64,000 nt of DNA from Micromonospora sp. WMMA1363 (GCF_030345795.1 NZ_JAUALB010000001.1:5448001-5512000), one strand, 5' to 3'. Shown: positions 41,375 to 51,644, numbered from the stretch's first letter. Notes: generated by a model from the letters alone, not told the origin. Program-made: numbers and translations.

Positions 41375-43116
41375 GCGCACCGGCGCGGACGGGCCGCCCG
41401 GCGGCGACGCCGGACAACTCCGGCGCGGCGGCCACCTCGGCCCCGCCGGCGGATTCGGTCGACGGCCGGCCCGCGGATCCGGCGGTTGCGCCGGGGTCGA
41501 TGGATCCGGCGGTTGCGCCGGGGTCCGCGGATCCGGCGGTTGCGCCCGGGGCCGCCGAGACGCCGGTGACGACAGCGGAGCGGATCGCGGACCTGCGTAG
41601 ACGTCGGGAGCAGGCGCGGCAGCCCGGGTCGCCGCGGCTGGCCCGCCGGATGGTGGCCCTGGGGCGGATGACCGTCCGGGACCGGATCGACTACCTGCTG
41701 GACGAGGGTTCGTTCGTGGAGACCGATCGGTTCGCCCGACACCGGGGGCGGCACTACGGCATCGAGGCCGACCGCCCGTACGGCGACGCGGTGGTCACCG
41801 GCTACGGCACCGTCGACGGGCGGCCCGTCTGCGTGTACGCCCAGGACGGCAGCACGCTCTCCGGCAGCGTGGGGGAGGTCTTCGGCGAGAAGGTGGGCAA
41901 GCTGCTGGAACTGGCGGTGCAGACCGGCTGCCCGGTGGTCGGTATCAACGACTCCAGCGGCGCCCGCCTGCAGGAGGGGGTACTCTCGCTCGCCGCGTAC
42001 GGCCGGGTGGCCCGCCGCGTGGTCGGCGCCTCCGGGGTGATACCGCAGCTCTCCCTCATCATGGGCATCTGCGCCGGCGGCGCGGTGTACACGCCGGCGG
42101 CGACGGACTTCGTGGTGATGGTGGAGCGCACCTCCCACATGTTCGTCACCGGACCGGCGGTGATCCGGGCGGTCACCGGCGAGGACATCGGCCTGGAGGA
42201 CCTCGGTGGGGCGCGGGTGCACACCGAGCGCACCGGCAACGCTCACTACCTGGCGACCGACGAGCAGGACGCCATCGACTACGTCCGCGAGCTGCTCGGC
42301 TACCTGCCCTCGAACAACCTCGACGAACCGCCCGCCCTGCCCGTGGCGCCGGATCCGGAGGTCACCGGGGCGGACCTCGTCCTCGACCGGATCATCCCGG
42401 ACGCCCCGGAGCGCGGGTACGACATGCGGGCGGTCATCACCCACCTGGTCGACGACGGCGAGCTGCTGGAGGTGCACGACCGGTTCGCGCCCAACCTGCT
42501 GTGCGGGTTCGCGCGGGTCGACGGCCGTACGGTCGGCGTCGTGGCGAACAACCCCCAGTGGCTGGCGGGCGCGCTGGACATCGACGCCTCCGAGAAAGGT
42601 GCGCGTTTCGTCCGTTTCTGCGATGCCTTCAGTATCCCGTTGCTCACCCTCGTGGACGTGCCGGGTTTTCTGCCCGGGGCCGCGCAGGAGCACCAAAGCA
42701 TCATCCGGCGCGGGGCGAAGCTCGGGTTCGCCTACATCGAGGCCACCGTTCCGAAGGTCACCGTCATCGTCCGCAAGGCGTTCGGCGGCGGGTACGCGGT
42801 CATGGGCGCGAAGGAACTCGGCGCGGACCTCTGCGCGGCCTGGCCGACCGCCCAGATCGGCGTGATGGGGGCGGCCAGCGGGGTGGGCCTGCTCTGTCCC
42901 CGGGAGCTGGCCGAGGCGGACGGACCGGGCCGGCGGGCGTTGTACGAGGAGTACGAACAGCGACTGGTCAGCCCCTACATCGCGGCCGAGCGGGGCAACG
43001 TGGACGACGTGATCGTGCCGTCGGAGACCCGGCCGTGGGTGCTGCGGGCCTTCCGGGCGCTGCGCACGAAGCGGGTGGTGTCTCCGCCCCGCAAGCACTC
43101 CAACATCCCGCTGTGA
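41371..43116 (+). CDS. Acyl-CoA carboxylase beta (carboxyltransferase) subunit
   Basis: From GTG 41371 it has 581 aa; homologues usually start at the TTAERIADLRRRRE segment (GTG 41566 would give about 516 aa). The first 65 residues are a Pro/Ala linker with a tandem repeat. The carboxyltransferase core is complete: GINDSSGARLQEGV, GICAGGAVYTPA, TCP-like LVDVPGFLPGAAQEH, and KAFGGGYAVMGAKELGADL. At the position that is Asp in PccB (AYDVMGSK, D422 in Streptomyces) this protein has Ala, so a substrate other than propionyl-CoA is plausible. It makes a malonyl-type extender for the PKS or the type II set; biotin-carboxylase partner genes are not in the window. Confidence 0.9.
   Translation: MSAPARTGRPAATPDNSGAAATSAPPADSVDGRPADPAVAPGSMDPAVAPGSADPAVAPGAAETPVTTAERIADLRRRREQARQPGSPRLARRMVALGRMTVRDRIDYLLDEGSFVETDRFARHRGRHYGIEADRPYGDAVVTGYGTVDGRPVCVYAQDGSTLSGSVGEVFGEKVGKLLELAVQTGCPVVGINDSSGARLQEGVLSLAAYGRVARRVVGASGVIPQLSLIMGICAGGAVYTPAATDFVVMVERTSHMFVTGPAVIRAVTGEDIGLEDLGGARVHTERTGNAHYLATDEQDAIDYVRELLGYLPSNNLDEPPALPVAPDPEVTGADLVLDRIIPDAPERGYDMRAVITHLVDDGELLEVHDRFAPNLLCGFARVDGRTVGVVANNPQWLAGALDIDASEKGARFVRFCDAFSIPLLTLVDVPGFLPGAAQEHQSIIRRGAKLGFAYIEATVPKVTVIVRKAFGGGYAVMGAKELGADLCAAWPTAQIGVMGAASGVGLLCPRELAEADGPGRRALYEEYEQRLVSPYIAAERGNVDDVIVPSETRPWVLRAFRALRTKRVVSPPRKHSNIPL
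41473..41553 (+). repeat. Three 27-bp tandem repeats in the carboxylase N-terminus
   Basis: Units 41473-41499, 41500-41526 and 41527-41553 share GGATCCGGCGGTTGCGCC and encode (A/M)DPAVAPGS-type nonapeptides in frame. They are absent from typical carboxylases and lie before the conserved start. This is probably a slippage-expanded linker, or a sign that the true start is GTG 41566. Confidence 0.75.
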
Positions 43117-45990
43117 TCAGCCCGCCACGAATCGGGCGACGGCCACCCGTGAGGTCACGTTGAGCTTGGTGAAAATGTTCGCCAGGTGCATCTCGACGGT
43201 CTTCTCGGTGACAAAGAGCCGTTGGGCGATGTGCCGGTTGGTCAGCCCCTCGCTGACCAGCGCGGCGACCTGACGCTCGCGCCTGGTCAGGGACGCCACT
43301 CCGGTCTGCTGCACGTGTTGCCGGCGACGGGAGACGCGGGCGGCGAGTCGCCGGCGTTCCAACCGGGCCCGCTTCACGTACGCCACGGCACCGTACTCCT
43401 CGAACGCCAACTCGGCGGCCTTGAGGTCGGCGGCGGCCTGCTCGCTCTGCCCCTCGACGGCGAGCACGGTGCCGCCGACCAGCACGGCACGGGCGGCGTC
43501 GAGCACCAGGCCCGCGCCGTTCAACGTGGCCGCGGCGTGCTCGGACAGGTGGTACGCGCCGGCGTCGCCCCGGGCCGCCGCGACCTGTGCCCGCGCCAAC
43601 AGCGCCAGCCCGGTACGCCCGGGCAGGCCCAGCGGCTCCGCCGTCTCCTCGGCCCGGTCGGCCCACGCCTGCGCGCTCTCGAGCTGACCGAGGGTCAGCG
43701 CGGCCCGAGTCATGATCTCCGCCCACACCGGGCGTGAACAGTGTTCGGTGCGGTCCAGCGACAGCCCGCCGGCCCGCTCCACGAGGGCGGTGGCAGCGGC
43801 CGGGTCGTTGCCGACGACGTACGCGTCGGCCAGCATCCGGCGGGCGAGCATCGCCTTCCACTGGTCGACCCCGGGCAGGTGGGCCTCGGCGGGGCCAGCG
43901 TGCGGCAGGCCGGCGTCGTCACCGGTCAGCGCGCCGACCCACCGCTGCAGGGCCAGGGCGCAGGCGTACTGCTCGCCACTGCCGGAACGCTGGGCCAGGG
44001 CGAGCGCCTCGCGGATGACGTCGGTGGCCTCTCCCAACCGGCCCCGGCTGCGTAGGGCGATCACCTTGGCCAGGTAGAGCGGGTGCAGCACGAGGCTCTG
44101 CTCCGCTCGTGCCGCGGAGGCCAGCGCCCGCTCCAGGTGCCGTAGGCCGTTGTCCCAGCGTTCGAGCAGCAGCTCGCCCCAGACCACCGAGATGGCGGCC
44201 CGGTGACTCGCCGTGAACTCGCCGTTGAGCATGGCGTCCAGCAGGTTCGCGGCCCTGTCGAGGTGGCGGCCGGCGGCCGGCAGATCGCCACGGGCGGCGT
44301 CGGCCATCGCCAGCAGGCCCAGCGCCGCGGCCTGGTAGGGCCGCACCCGGTGGCGCCGGCTGCTGCACAGCACCTGGACGGCGTTGGCCCGGCCCGCGTC
44401 GATCTCACCCGCGGAGAGTTCTCCGGAGGCCCGCTCGAACAGCAGGATGGCCCGGGCCATGCCGTCCCGCTGGTGGAGGCCGCTCAGCTCCGCGCGCAGC
44501 AGCGCGTCGGCTTCTGCCCGACGTAACAGCAGGCGCTCGATCAGCACGCAGAACGCCATCGCGCGGGCGCGCGGGTCGGCCGGGGTCGCCGGCAGCAGTT
44601 CCAGTGCCTCGTGCATGACCTCGCGGCTGGCCTCGAGCTGACCGCTGAGGCCGAGCGCCTCGGCCAGGCTGACCAGCAGCGTCGCTCGACGCCGGCGGTC
44701 GGTGTCGGCCGGCAGTAACCGCAGCGCGGCACGCAGCCAGGCCACCGACGAGGCGAGCGAGACGCGCCGGGCTGTTGCCGCGGCCCGTTCCAGCACCGCC
44801 ACGGCGACCAGGTCGCCACGCCGGGCGGCGTGCTGCAGGTGGTGGGCGAGGGCGGTGGCGCTGGCGCCACGCCGGCGGAGCACCTCCGTCGTCCGGGCGT
44901 GCAGCGCGATCCGCTGCCCCGGGCTGATGTCCTGATAGAGGGCCTGGCACAGCAGGGGGTGCCGGAAGCCGTAGTGGCGTCCGTCCCGGGTGGGGCGGAC
45001 GAGATCGAGCGCGATCAGCTCGTCGAGGCGTTCGACGATGTGCCGCTCGTCGTGACCGGTCACCTCGGCCAGTAGGTCGGCGCTGAACGGTGCGCCGGCC
45101 ACCGCCGCCGCGTGAGCGAGTCGGCGTGCCCCGGTCGACGCCTGCTCGACCTCGCTGAGCATTCGGAGGTTGGCCGAGTTGAGCAGTTGCGGGCTGTCGG
45201 CGAGGGTGGTCTGGCCCGGACGGTGCCCGAGCCGGGCCAGGGATTCCAGGTACAGCGGGATGCCGTGACTGGCGTCGTAGAGCTCGCGGACGGTGGAGCG
45301 GCTGCGGCCCCCGCCGATCAGGGCGGCGGCGTCGTCCTCGCTGATCGGGCCGAGGTGCAGGTGGCGGATGGTTCGGCTGTCGGCCAGCAAGGTGTGCAGG
45401 CGCAGCGGTGCCTGCCGCTGCCGGTAGGCCAGCACGACCACCAGGGGCAGTCGCGGCGTCTCGCGGACCAGCCCACCGATCAGCCGGGTGGTGTCGTCGT
45501 CCGCGTGGTGCATGTCGTCGAGGAGCAGCACGCTGGCGGGTGCGGCCCCGTCCCCGACCAATCGCGCGAGTATCGCGTGGCTGGCCTGGTCGGTGTGCTG
45601 CGGCCCTGGCGCGGCGCCGGCGGCCGACCCGGACGGCGCCGGCTGACCGGCCGCGCCGACCACGGCCGGGTGGTCGATTTCGGCCAGCGCCTCCAGCAGC
45701 GGCGCGTGGGGGGACCGGCGGTACAGCGGGTAGCCGCGTCCGGCGAGGACCCGGAACCCCTGCTCCGCGCCGACGTGTCGGAACTCGGTGAGCAGCCGGC
45801 TCTTCCCGATGCCCGGCTCGCCGGTGACGACGAGAACCTGGGTACGCCCCGCGCGAGCGCGGTCGAGGGCGAGCCGGAACACGTCGAGTTCCCCACACCG
45901 GCCGACCAGGGGAGCGGCTGCGCTGAGGCTCGTCGCGGCGTGCTGATCGTCGGTGGTCGTGGACAGTGCCGCGCCGGACCGGTGCACCAT
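43117..45990 (-). CDS. LAL-family regulator (AAA ATPase plus LuxR HTH)
   Basis: The protein has 957 aa. The P-loop VTGEPGIGKSRLL lies near residues 55-67, with Walker-B-like VLLLDDMHHADD further on, a long helical middle, and a C-terminal LuxR helix-turn-helix (LTRRERQVAALVSEGLTNRH, then RLFVTEKTVEMHL) in the last 65 residues. Large ATP-binding LuxR regulators are pathway activators in many actinomycete clusters. It is convergent with the carboxylase gene with no space between stops. It closes the cluster on the right. It may drive the NRPS operon, which lacks SARP-type repeats. Confidence 0.92.
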   Translation of the reverse strand: MVHRSGAALSTTTDDQHAATSLSAAAPLVGRCGELDVFRLALDRARAGRTQVLVVTGEPGIGKSRLLTEFRHVGAEQGFRVLAGRGYPLYRRSPHAPLLEALAEIDHPAVVGAAGQPAPSGSAAGAAPGPQHTDQASHAILARLVGDGAAPASVLLLDDMHHADDDTTRLIGGLVRETPRLPLVVVLAYRQRQAPLRLHTLLADSRTIRHLHLGPISEDDAAALIGGGRSRSTVRELYDASHGIPLYLESLARLGHRPGQTTLADSPQLLNSANLRMLSEVEQASTGARRLAHAAAVAGAPFSADLLAEVTGHDERHIVERLDELIALDLVRPTRDGRHYGFRHPLLCQALYQDISPGQRIALHARTTEVLRRRGASATALAHHLQHAARRGDLVAVAVLERAAATARRVSLASSVAWLRAALRLLPADTDRRRRATLLVSLAEALGLSGQLEASREVMHEALELLPATPADPRARAMAFCVLIERLLLRRAEADALLRAELSGLHQRDGMARAILLFERASGELSAGEIDAGRANAVQVLCSSRRHRVRPYQAAALGLLAMADAARGDLPAAGRHLDRAANLLDAMLNGEFTASHRAAISVVWGELLLERWDNGLRHLERALASAARAEQSLVLHPLYLAKVIALRSRGRLGEATDVIREALALAQRSGSGEQYACALALQRWVGALTGDDAGLPHAGPAEAHLPGVDQWKAMLARRMLADAYVVGNDPAAATALVERAGGLSLDRTEHCSRPVWAEIMTRAALTLGQLESAQAWADRAEETAEPLGLPGRTGLALLARAQVAAARGDAGAYHLSEHAAATLNGAGLVLDAARAVLVGGTVLAVEGQSEQAAADLKAAELAFEEYGAVAYVKRARLERRRLAARVSRRRQHVQQTGVASLTRRERQVAALVSEGLTNRHIAQRLFVTEKTVEMHLANIFTKLNVTSRVAVARFVAG

Positions 45991-46364
45991 CGCCCCCTAT
46001 CGCCGTTGGGCCAACGTCCGCCAGGGTGGCTGCGCCCCGGTGGTTCGGCCCCGCAGTATGCATCGACGACTATCTTGGCAACCGGCGCTGTGGCCGATCG
46101 GCTTCGCGCCTTGCACAGTATGGCACCTGTCACGCGTTCGGCACCGTGGGTGATCGGCAGATGGACAGACGCGCGCCACGTGGTGGTGGGGTGCGGAACG
46201 CGAACGACGGTGAAGGTGCTGCTGGTGTTGTCGAGGCCGCCCGACGGAGCGCCGGTCACCGTGGTGTTGGTGAAGGTGACCTCACACGTTCCTGATTTTT
46301 CCCCGAAAGGCTGTCCGTCCGGGCCGGGAGCGTTCTGGCCGGAGTGGACAGGAGAGCAAGAGTT
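45991..46364. other. Intergenic region between LAL gene and lipoprotein gene
   Basis: This 374-bp stretch carries the promoter of the LAL gene (-) and of the lipoprotein gene (+). No gene that I can support and no clear repeat or hairpin is present. It forms the right border of the cluster. Confidence 0.5.
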
Positions 46365-46952
46365 ATGTGGAGAAGTCCCAGAATGGTGGTGGCCGCGATC
46401 GCGCTGACCGCGTTGTCGGCGTGCGCATCAACCGAGCAGTCCGATGGTGATCGGTCGACCGCGGGCGACGGGGCGAAGGTGGCGACGCTGACCAGCCCCG
46501 GCAGCAACCCGTCTGCCTCGGCCCAGGCGCAGCGACCGCGTGCCCGGCTCGACACTACCCCGGAGGAGTGGGAGGCCCTGCTGGCGCCGTACAACAAGTG
46601 CATGCGGGAGCACGGCGTCGACAGCGATGTGGACCGCAAGAAGGCTCAGGACTCCGGGGTCCGGGTCGCGACCTCGGAGGAGCAGAGGAAGCTGACCGAG
46701 GCGAACCAGATCTGTGAGCCGCAGTATTATCCGCTGCCCGCGTGGGAGAAGGACCCGGCCAACCCGGAGGCCCGTGACTTCGCCCTCGCCGTGGTGGACT
46801 GCCTGAAGGACAAGGGCGTCGAGCACGCGGCGGTCGGTGGCGACGGGGTCAGCCTGGAACTCGGCGGGGACAAGAACGACGCGCGCTCGATCCGGCTCGG
46901 CCTGGAGAAAGCGCCCGAATGCGAGCGCCAGGTCGCCGCAGCGACAAGGTAG
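46365..46952 (+). CDS. Secreted lipoprotein of unknown function
   Basis: The protein has 195 aa from ATG 46365. The signal is MWRSPRMVV followed by the hydrophobic AAIALTALSAC, with lipobox LSAC (Cys near residue 18), so it is anchored in the membrane after lipidation. The mature part has a Ser/Ala/Gly linker and a charged domain with four Cys (NKCMREHG, QICEPQYY, VDCLKDKG, PECERQV), probably two disulfides. Such lipoproteins often sit next to MacB-type efflux systems, as here, though the ABC operon is convergent. Function is unknown. Confidence 0.8.
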   Translation: MWRSPRMVVAAIALTALSACASTEQSDGDRSTAGDGAKVATLTSPGSNPSASAQAQRPRARLDTTPEEWEALLAPYNKCMREHGVDSDVDRKKAQDSGVRVATSEEQRKLTEANQICEPQYYPLPAWEKDPANPEARDFALAVVDCLKDKGVEHAAVGGDGVSLELGGDKNDARSIRLGLEKAPECERQVAAATR

Positions 46953-46968
46953 CTCGACCGGAACGACA

Positions 46969-47006
46969 GGGGGGCGCGACAGCCGGATCCGGCCGTCGCG
47001 CCCCCC
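46969..47006. terminator. Bidirectional terminator hairpin
   Basis: GGGGGGCGCGAC (46969-46980) pairs perfectly with GTCGCGCCCCCC (46995-47006) around a 14-nt loop. It lies between convergent genes. No U-tract follows, as is common in high-GC actinomycetes. Confidence 0.75.
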
Positions 47007-47062
47007 TGCCGTTCCGGCCGTCGCGCCCCGTGTCGCCCGGCCGTCGTGTCATCCGGCCGTCG
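46989..47062. repeat. Four copies of CCGGCCGTCG
   Basis: Copies start at 46989, 47014, 47037 and 47053, spaced 25, 23 and 16 bp, overlapping the terminator and running up to the ABC permease stop. They are probably part of the transcription-end region. Confidence 0.5.
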
Positions 47063-47070
47063 GGCCCGTG

Positions 47071-48273
47071 TCACCCGGCGGCCAGGGCCTGGGTCGGGGT
47101 CAACCGCGACGCGCGCACGCACGGGTAGAGACCGGCGAGGACTCCGACGACGATGGCACCGACCACCCCTGCCCCGGCCGACTGGGCCGGTACCACGAGC
47201 GGCCATCCCTGCCAGGTCGCGTACCCGATGGTGGCGAGGAGGCCGAGCGCCGTCCCCGCCAGCCCACCCGCGGTGGCCAGCACGACCGACTCGGTCAGGA
47301 ACTGGCCGCGGATCTGACCGCGGGTGGCGCCGAGCGCGCGCCGCAGTCCGATCTCGCCGCGTCGCTCCAGCACCGACACGACCATCGTGTTGGCCACTCC
47401 GATACCGCCGACGATCAGCGCGACCGCGGCCAGGGCGAGAAACAGGACCGAGAAGCTGTTCTCGGTGGCCTGTTTGGCGGCCAGCGCGTCCGAAGGCCGG
47501 GTGATCATCACCCTGCCGGGCCGTTCCGGGGAGACGGTCTCCGGTAGCACCCCGCGGACCGCGTCGATCTCGGACTCCGCGCACTTCAGATAGATCACCG
47601 TCGGGTGGCCGTCGAAGCGCAACTCGGTACGGGCCGCCTCCCAGCCGACCAGGACCGACCGGTCGATGTCCGGTGACAGGTCGGTGGTGGTGAGAATGCC
47701 GACCACGGTGAATCGGCGGTTCGCGATCATCACCTGGGGCCTGGCCTGATCGGGAGGCAGGTCGGTGATGCCGAGCCGGGTGGCCGCGACCGAGCCGAGC
47801 ACGACGGTGGGGAACTGCGCCGTGGCCGGGTTCAACCACGTACCGACCCGGATCCGGGCATTGATCACTGGCAGCAGGTCCAGCTGGGTGGCCAGCACGG
47901 TCAGGCCGGAGCCGTCGTCGGGGTCGATGCGGTCGCTGCGGCGGACCAGGGTGTGAGTGTTGCCTACCGCGCTGGCCGCGGTGACCGGCCGGATCCGTCG
48001 CACCATGCTCACCGCCTCCTCCGGCAGTTGCGCCGGCCGGCCATCCTCCGGCACCGCCATCGCCTGCAGGGTGTTGGTGCCCAGTGCGGTGAGCTGCTGG
48101 AGCAGCGCGGCCTGGCTGGAGGCCGGGATGCCGGTCACCACGATCATCGTGGCGATGCCGATTGCGATGCCCAGTCCGGACAGGATCGCCCGGGCCGGGC
48201 GGGTTCGCACCCCCATCAGCCCGAGCCCGAGCAGGTCCAGCGGGGCCAGCCGGGCGGGACGAGGCCGGCTCAC
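47071..48273 (-). CDS. ABC transporter permease, MacB/FtsX type
   Basis: The protein has 400 aa. TM1 lies near residues 25-48 ([20 protein letters not shown]), then a long extracellular MacB-like periplasmic domain (about 60-270), then three C-terminal TM segments ([55 protein letters not shown]). [13 protein letters not shown] is the FtsX coupling segment. It works with the adjacent ATPase and fusion protein to export peptides, lipids or antibiotics. It overlaps the ATPase gene by 4 bp. Confidence 0.9.
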   Translation of the reverse strand: MSRPRPARLAPLDLLGLGLMGVRTRPARAILSGLGIAIGIATMIVVTGIPASSQAALLQQLTALGTNTLQAMAVPEDGRPAQLPEEAVSMVRRIRPVTAASAVGNTHTLVRRSDRIDPDDGSGLTVLATQLDLLPVINARIRVGTWLNPATAQFPTVVLGSVAATRLGITDLPPDQARPQVMIANRRFTVVGILTTTDLSPDIDRSVLVGWEAARTELRFDGHPTVIYLKCAESEIDAVRGVLPETVSPERPGRVMITRPSDALAAKQATENSFSVLFLALAAVALIVGGIGVANTMVVSVLERRGEIGLRRALGATRGQIRGQFLTESVVLATAGGLAGTALGLLATIGYATWQGWPLVVPAQSAGAGVVGAIVVGVLAGLYPCVRASRLTPTQALAAG

Positions 48274-48959
48274 CGTCCGGCCGTCCTCGTGTCGCCGACC
48301 AGCCGTCCGTCCCGGATCTCGATCTGTCGGGGCAGCGACGCGGCGATGTCGCGGTCGTGGGTGATCAGTGCGATGGTGGTGCCCTCCTCGTTGAGCCGGC
48401 GCAGCAGCCCCAGCACTGCTCTGCCGGTGACGGTGTCCAGCGCGCCGGTGGGTTCGTCGGCCAGCACCAGCGACGGCCGGTTGACCAGCGCGCGGGCGAT
48501 CGCGACGCGTTGCCGCTCTCCACCGGAGAGCTGCTGCGGCCGGTGGCCGCTACGATGCGCCAGGCCGACCCGGGCCAGGGCGTGCAGGGCGTGTTCGCGC
48601 CGCTCCCGGCGGGGCACCCCGGCGTAGAGCAGTCCGGTGCCGACATTCTCCGCGGCGCTGAGTCCATCGGCGAGATGGAACTGCTGGAAGACGAAACCGA
48701 TCTCGCGCGCTCGCAGGGCGGAGAGATGCCGGTCACCGAGAGCCGCGACGTCGTGGCCGGAGATCCGGACGGTTCCCGAGGTGGGGCGGTCCAAGGTCCC
48801 GATGACGTTGAGCAGCGTCGACTTGCCGGAGCCGGACGGCCCGACGATTGCCACCAGTTCCCCGGCGGCGATGGTCAGGCTGACACCGCCGAGGGCCCGC
48901 ACCCCGCCTGGATAGACCATGCCTACGTCGTGGACGGACAGGACGGGTTCCGTGGTCAC
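48270..48959 (-). CDS. ABC transporter ATP-binding protein, LolD/MacB type
   Basis: The protein has 229 aa. Walker [10 protein letters not shown] near residues 40-48, Q-loop [11 protein letters not shown] near 90, signature [15 protein letters not shown] near 143 and Walker [13 protein letters not shown] near 164 are all intact. It energises the MacB-like permease. It is coupled to both neighbours by 4-bp overlaps. Confidence 0.93.
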   Translation of the reverse strand: MTTEPVLSVHDVGMVYPGGVRALGGVSLTIAAGELVAIVGPSGSGKSTLLNVIGTLDRPTSGTVRISGHDVAALGDRHLSALRAREIGFVFQQFHLADGLSAAENVGTGLLYAGVPRRERREHALHALARVGLAHRSGHRPQQLSGGERQRVAIARALVNRPSLVLADEPTGALDTVTGRAVLGLLRRLNEEGTTIALITHDRDIAASLPRQIEIRDGRLVGDTRTAGR

Positions 48960-50260
48960 GAGGCGACCGCCACAGTGGTGCCCTCGGCGAGCCCGTCACC
49001 GGTGATCTCGACCCAGCCGTTGGCGAACATGCCGGTGCGTACCGCGACGAGACCTCCGGGCACCTGTACGGCGTAGCCGCCCTCGTTGAGAGCCACCAGC
49101 GCCTCCACCGGCACGGCGAGCACGTCCTTGCTGGTACGACCGACGAAATTCACTGTCACGTCGGCGGCGTCGATCTTGGTGATGGTCCTCGGGTCGTTGA
49201 CGGAAGCCGTCACCGTCAGCTTCGGTGCTTCGGTGCCGGGGCCTGTGTCGGGCGAGACGAGTTCCCGGCCGACCGCGACCACCCGGGCCGGCACGGTGCG
49301 GTCGTCGGGCAGTCGCACGGTGACCTGGTCGCCCTGCGCGATGGAGCCGGCATCGGAGAGTTCGGCGCTCACCGTGATCACCTTGCGGGTCGAGGTGACC
49401 GACATCAGCGGTCCGTCGGCCGGGGCGCCGGCCTGCACGCTGACCGAGTCAACCCGGATCGCGCCGCTGAGCACCTCGACGTCACCTACCGCGATGGTTC
49501 CGGTGACGGGGCGGCCGAGGTCCGCCTGCCAGCGCTTGATCGCGTCGATCAGCCGGGTGGTGAGCACGCCCTCACCCTTGTTGACCTTCACCGCTGTGCC
49601 ACTCCCGGCGGTCTTCGCCGCCGTGCCGCTCCCGGCGGCATTCGCCGTCGTGCTCGCAGCTGGTTTCCCCGGGCCGGTGTCGTCCGTCGGTGAGTTCCGG
49701 CCGGTGCCGCCCGCCGCCGAGTCCTGCCCGGTGGCAGGTGCGGGTTCCGGCACGACCCACTCGCCGGCCGAGGGCTGCCGGCCGATCGAGTAGCCGAGTG
49801 CCTTGAGGTTCTCCGCCACGATCTGCACGTCCCGGCCCACCAGGTTCCTGCCAGCGATGCCCCGGAACAGCGGCATGCTGCCGTAGAAGAGCGGCACCGG
49901 TAGGTCGTCCGCACGGTACACCTGATCGCCTCGCGCGATCGTGCTTCCCGGCTCGGGCAGCCAGGTGACGGTCGCCTGCTGATGCCCGGAGAGTGGGCGG
50001 GCCGGGCCGTATCCGACGGTGCCCGGCAACGACCTGGTGGTGGACAGGTCCCGGCGTTCGACGTTCGCCGTCGCGGCGGCGACCGTCTCCTCCGGTCGTG
50101 GCGTCTCGGCGGTCCGGTGCCGGGTCACGGCGACCGCCCCCCCGGCCGCCAGCGCGACGGCGACGCCGGCGGCGAGCCACCATCCAGGCTGGCGCCGCCG
50201 TGTTGGCGGATCGGCGACGAGCGGTATCAGTTCGGTGGGAGCGTCAGGATTCGACTGCAT
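48956..50260 (-). CDS. Membrane-fusion (HlyD/peptidoglycan-binding-like) protein of the ABC system
   Basis: The protein has 434 aa. A single TM helix lies near residues 28-45 ([19 protein letters not shown]), then an extracellular part with lipoyl/barrel segments ([50 protein letters not shown]) and a low-complexity Gly/Thr/Ala linker (about 175-220) just before a [13 protein letters not shown] peptidoglycan-binding-like repeat. It couples the permease to the envelope. The IS701 element lies 28 bp upstream of its start, so its native promoter is displaced. Confidence 0.85.
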   Translation of the reverse strand: MQSNPDAPTELIPLVADPPTRRRQPGWWLAAGVAVALAAGGAVAVTRHRTAETPRPEETVAAATANVERRDLSTTRSLPGTVGYGPARPLSGHQQATVTWLPEPGSTIARGDQVYRADDLPVPLFYGSMPLFRGIAGRNLVGRDVQIVAENLKALGYSIGRQPSAGEWVVPEPAPATGQDSAAGGTGRNSPTDDTGPGKPAASTTANAAGSGTAAKTAGSGTAVKVNKGEGVLTTRLIDAIKRWQADLGRPVTGTIAVGDVEVLSGAIRVDSVSVQAGAPADGPLMSVTSTRKVITVSAELSDAGSIAQGDQVTVRLPDDRTVPARVVAVGRELVSPDTGPGTEAPKLTVTASVNDPRTITKIDAADVTVNFVGRTSKDVLAVPVEALVALNEGGYAVQVPGGLVAVRTGMFANGWVEITGDGLAEGTTVAVAS

Positions 50261-50288
50261 GCCGAGCAGCGTGGCCGGCGGTCGTTAG

Positions 50289-50312
50289 TACTGCAACGGC
50301 GGGTCGTGACTT
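50289..50312 (+). repeat. Left terminal inverted repeat of the IS701 element
   Basis: It starts TACTGCAACGGCGGGTCGTG and ends ACTT; it differs from the right end at two positions. Confidence 0.9.
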
Positions 50313-51641
50313 ATGGCGGTTTGAGTCGTTTGCGGTAGTGGGCGGCTCGGGCTTGTTCCTGGCGGCGACGGCGGAAGTCGGACCAGCGCAGGATGTGGTC
50401 GGCTCGACGGCGGGTGGTCAGGACGAGGTGGGCGAACAGGCGGCGGATTTCGTTGCTGCTCAGCGGGATCTGGCTGCGCTCGTTTGCGGTGGTGCCCCCT
50501 TTGCGGCTTCGAGGGCGCGGGTGACGACGAGGAACGCGGCGGCGGCCATCGCGAGGGTGATGTGGGCGTACCAGGCGTCGTAGCGGCGGACCTGGTACTG
50601 GTCCAGGCCGACCTCGTTCTTCGCGGTCTGGAACGATTCCTCCACCGACCAACGGCTACCGGCGACCCGCACCAGGTCGCGTAGTCGGGTGCCGCGGGGG
50701 CCGAAGCAGACGTAGTAGGCGATGTCGCCGGGATCCGTGATCGAGCGTCGGGCCAGGACCCAGCCGCGGCGGCCGTGGGCAAAGGTGCGGCGGATCGGCA
50801 GCCGAGCCCAGTCGTAGCGGCGCGGCCCGTGCGCGCCGTCACCACACGACAGTCGTTGCCACGCGCCCGCACGCACCCTGCCGATCAGCTCGTCGACACC
50901 GGTGGTGGTGTGCAGCCCGGAGGGCACCCGATCGTCGCGTCGGGTGGCCATCACGTACGCGATGTCCCGATCCTCCAACCAGCCCCGCAGGCCAGGGTTC
51001 TGCCCGTAGGCCTCATCGGCCGTGAACCACGAAAACGGCACCCCCGCGGTGACCGCCCGCTCCAGCATGGCCTGCGCCTGCTGCGGCTTGGTCGCGAACC
51101 CGACGGCGTCCGGGATCGCCGAGCGCCGGCACCGGTCCCGATCACCGGTCCACGACTTGGGCAGGTACAACTCCCGATCGATCAACGCCCGACCCCGCGG
51201 CGTGGCGTAGCACAGGAACGTGCCGATCTGGCAGTTCTCGGTCTTGCCCGCCGTACCCGAATACTGCCGTTGGACCCCCGCCGACGCACGGCCCTTCTTG
51301 ACGAACCCCGTCTCGTCAGCGATGAGCACCCCGGCCGCATCGCCGATCTGGTCCACCACGTAATCGCGCACGTCATCGCGGACCGCGTCCCGGTCCCACG
51401 CCGCGCTGCACAGCATGCCCTGCAACCCGTCCGGCGACACATGCCCAGCCTGCTCCGCGAGGGTCCAGCCGTTACGCCGCTCCAACGGTGCCAGTAGCCC
51501 CCGCACATACGCCCATGCCCGCCGCCGCGGCTCCACCCGCTCAAACCGATGCGCGAACCGGAAGAACAACTCCTCCAACCCGGCATCCCACGACCCGACC
51601 ACCCGCGCATCCACCACAACCAACCAACGAATGATCAGCAC
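50311..51641 (-). CDS. IS701-family transposase with frame break near the C-terminus
   Basis: The frame from 51641 gives 393 aa with the DDE signature: VLIADETGFVKKGRASAGVQ, FTADEAYGQNPGLRGWL and VEESFQTAKNEVGLDQYQVR. It ends early at 50460. The proper C-terminus (IPLSSNEIRRLFAHLV, then LRWSDFRRRRQEQARAAHYR) is found in another frame and ends at 50311. The frames meet at an AAAGGGGGC run near 50500, where a slip could restore the full protein. This could be an inactivating one-base change or a programmed frameshift. Without it the transposase lacks its last roughly 50 residues. Confidence 0.85.
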
Positions 51642-51644
51642 CCG

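Noticed and set aside
39628..43098. 1156-codon open frame on the - strand opposite the amidohydrolase, MbtH and carboxylase genes
   Set aside because: It crosses three well-supported + strand genes and has no recognisable domain.
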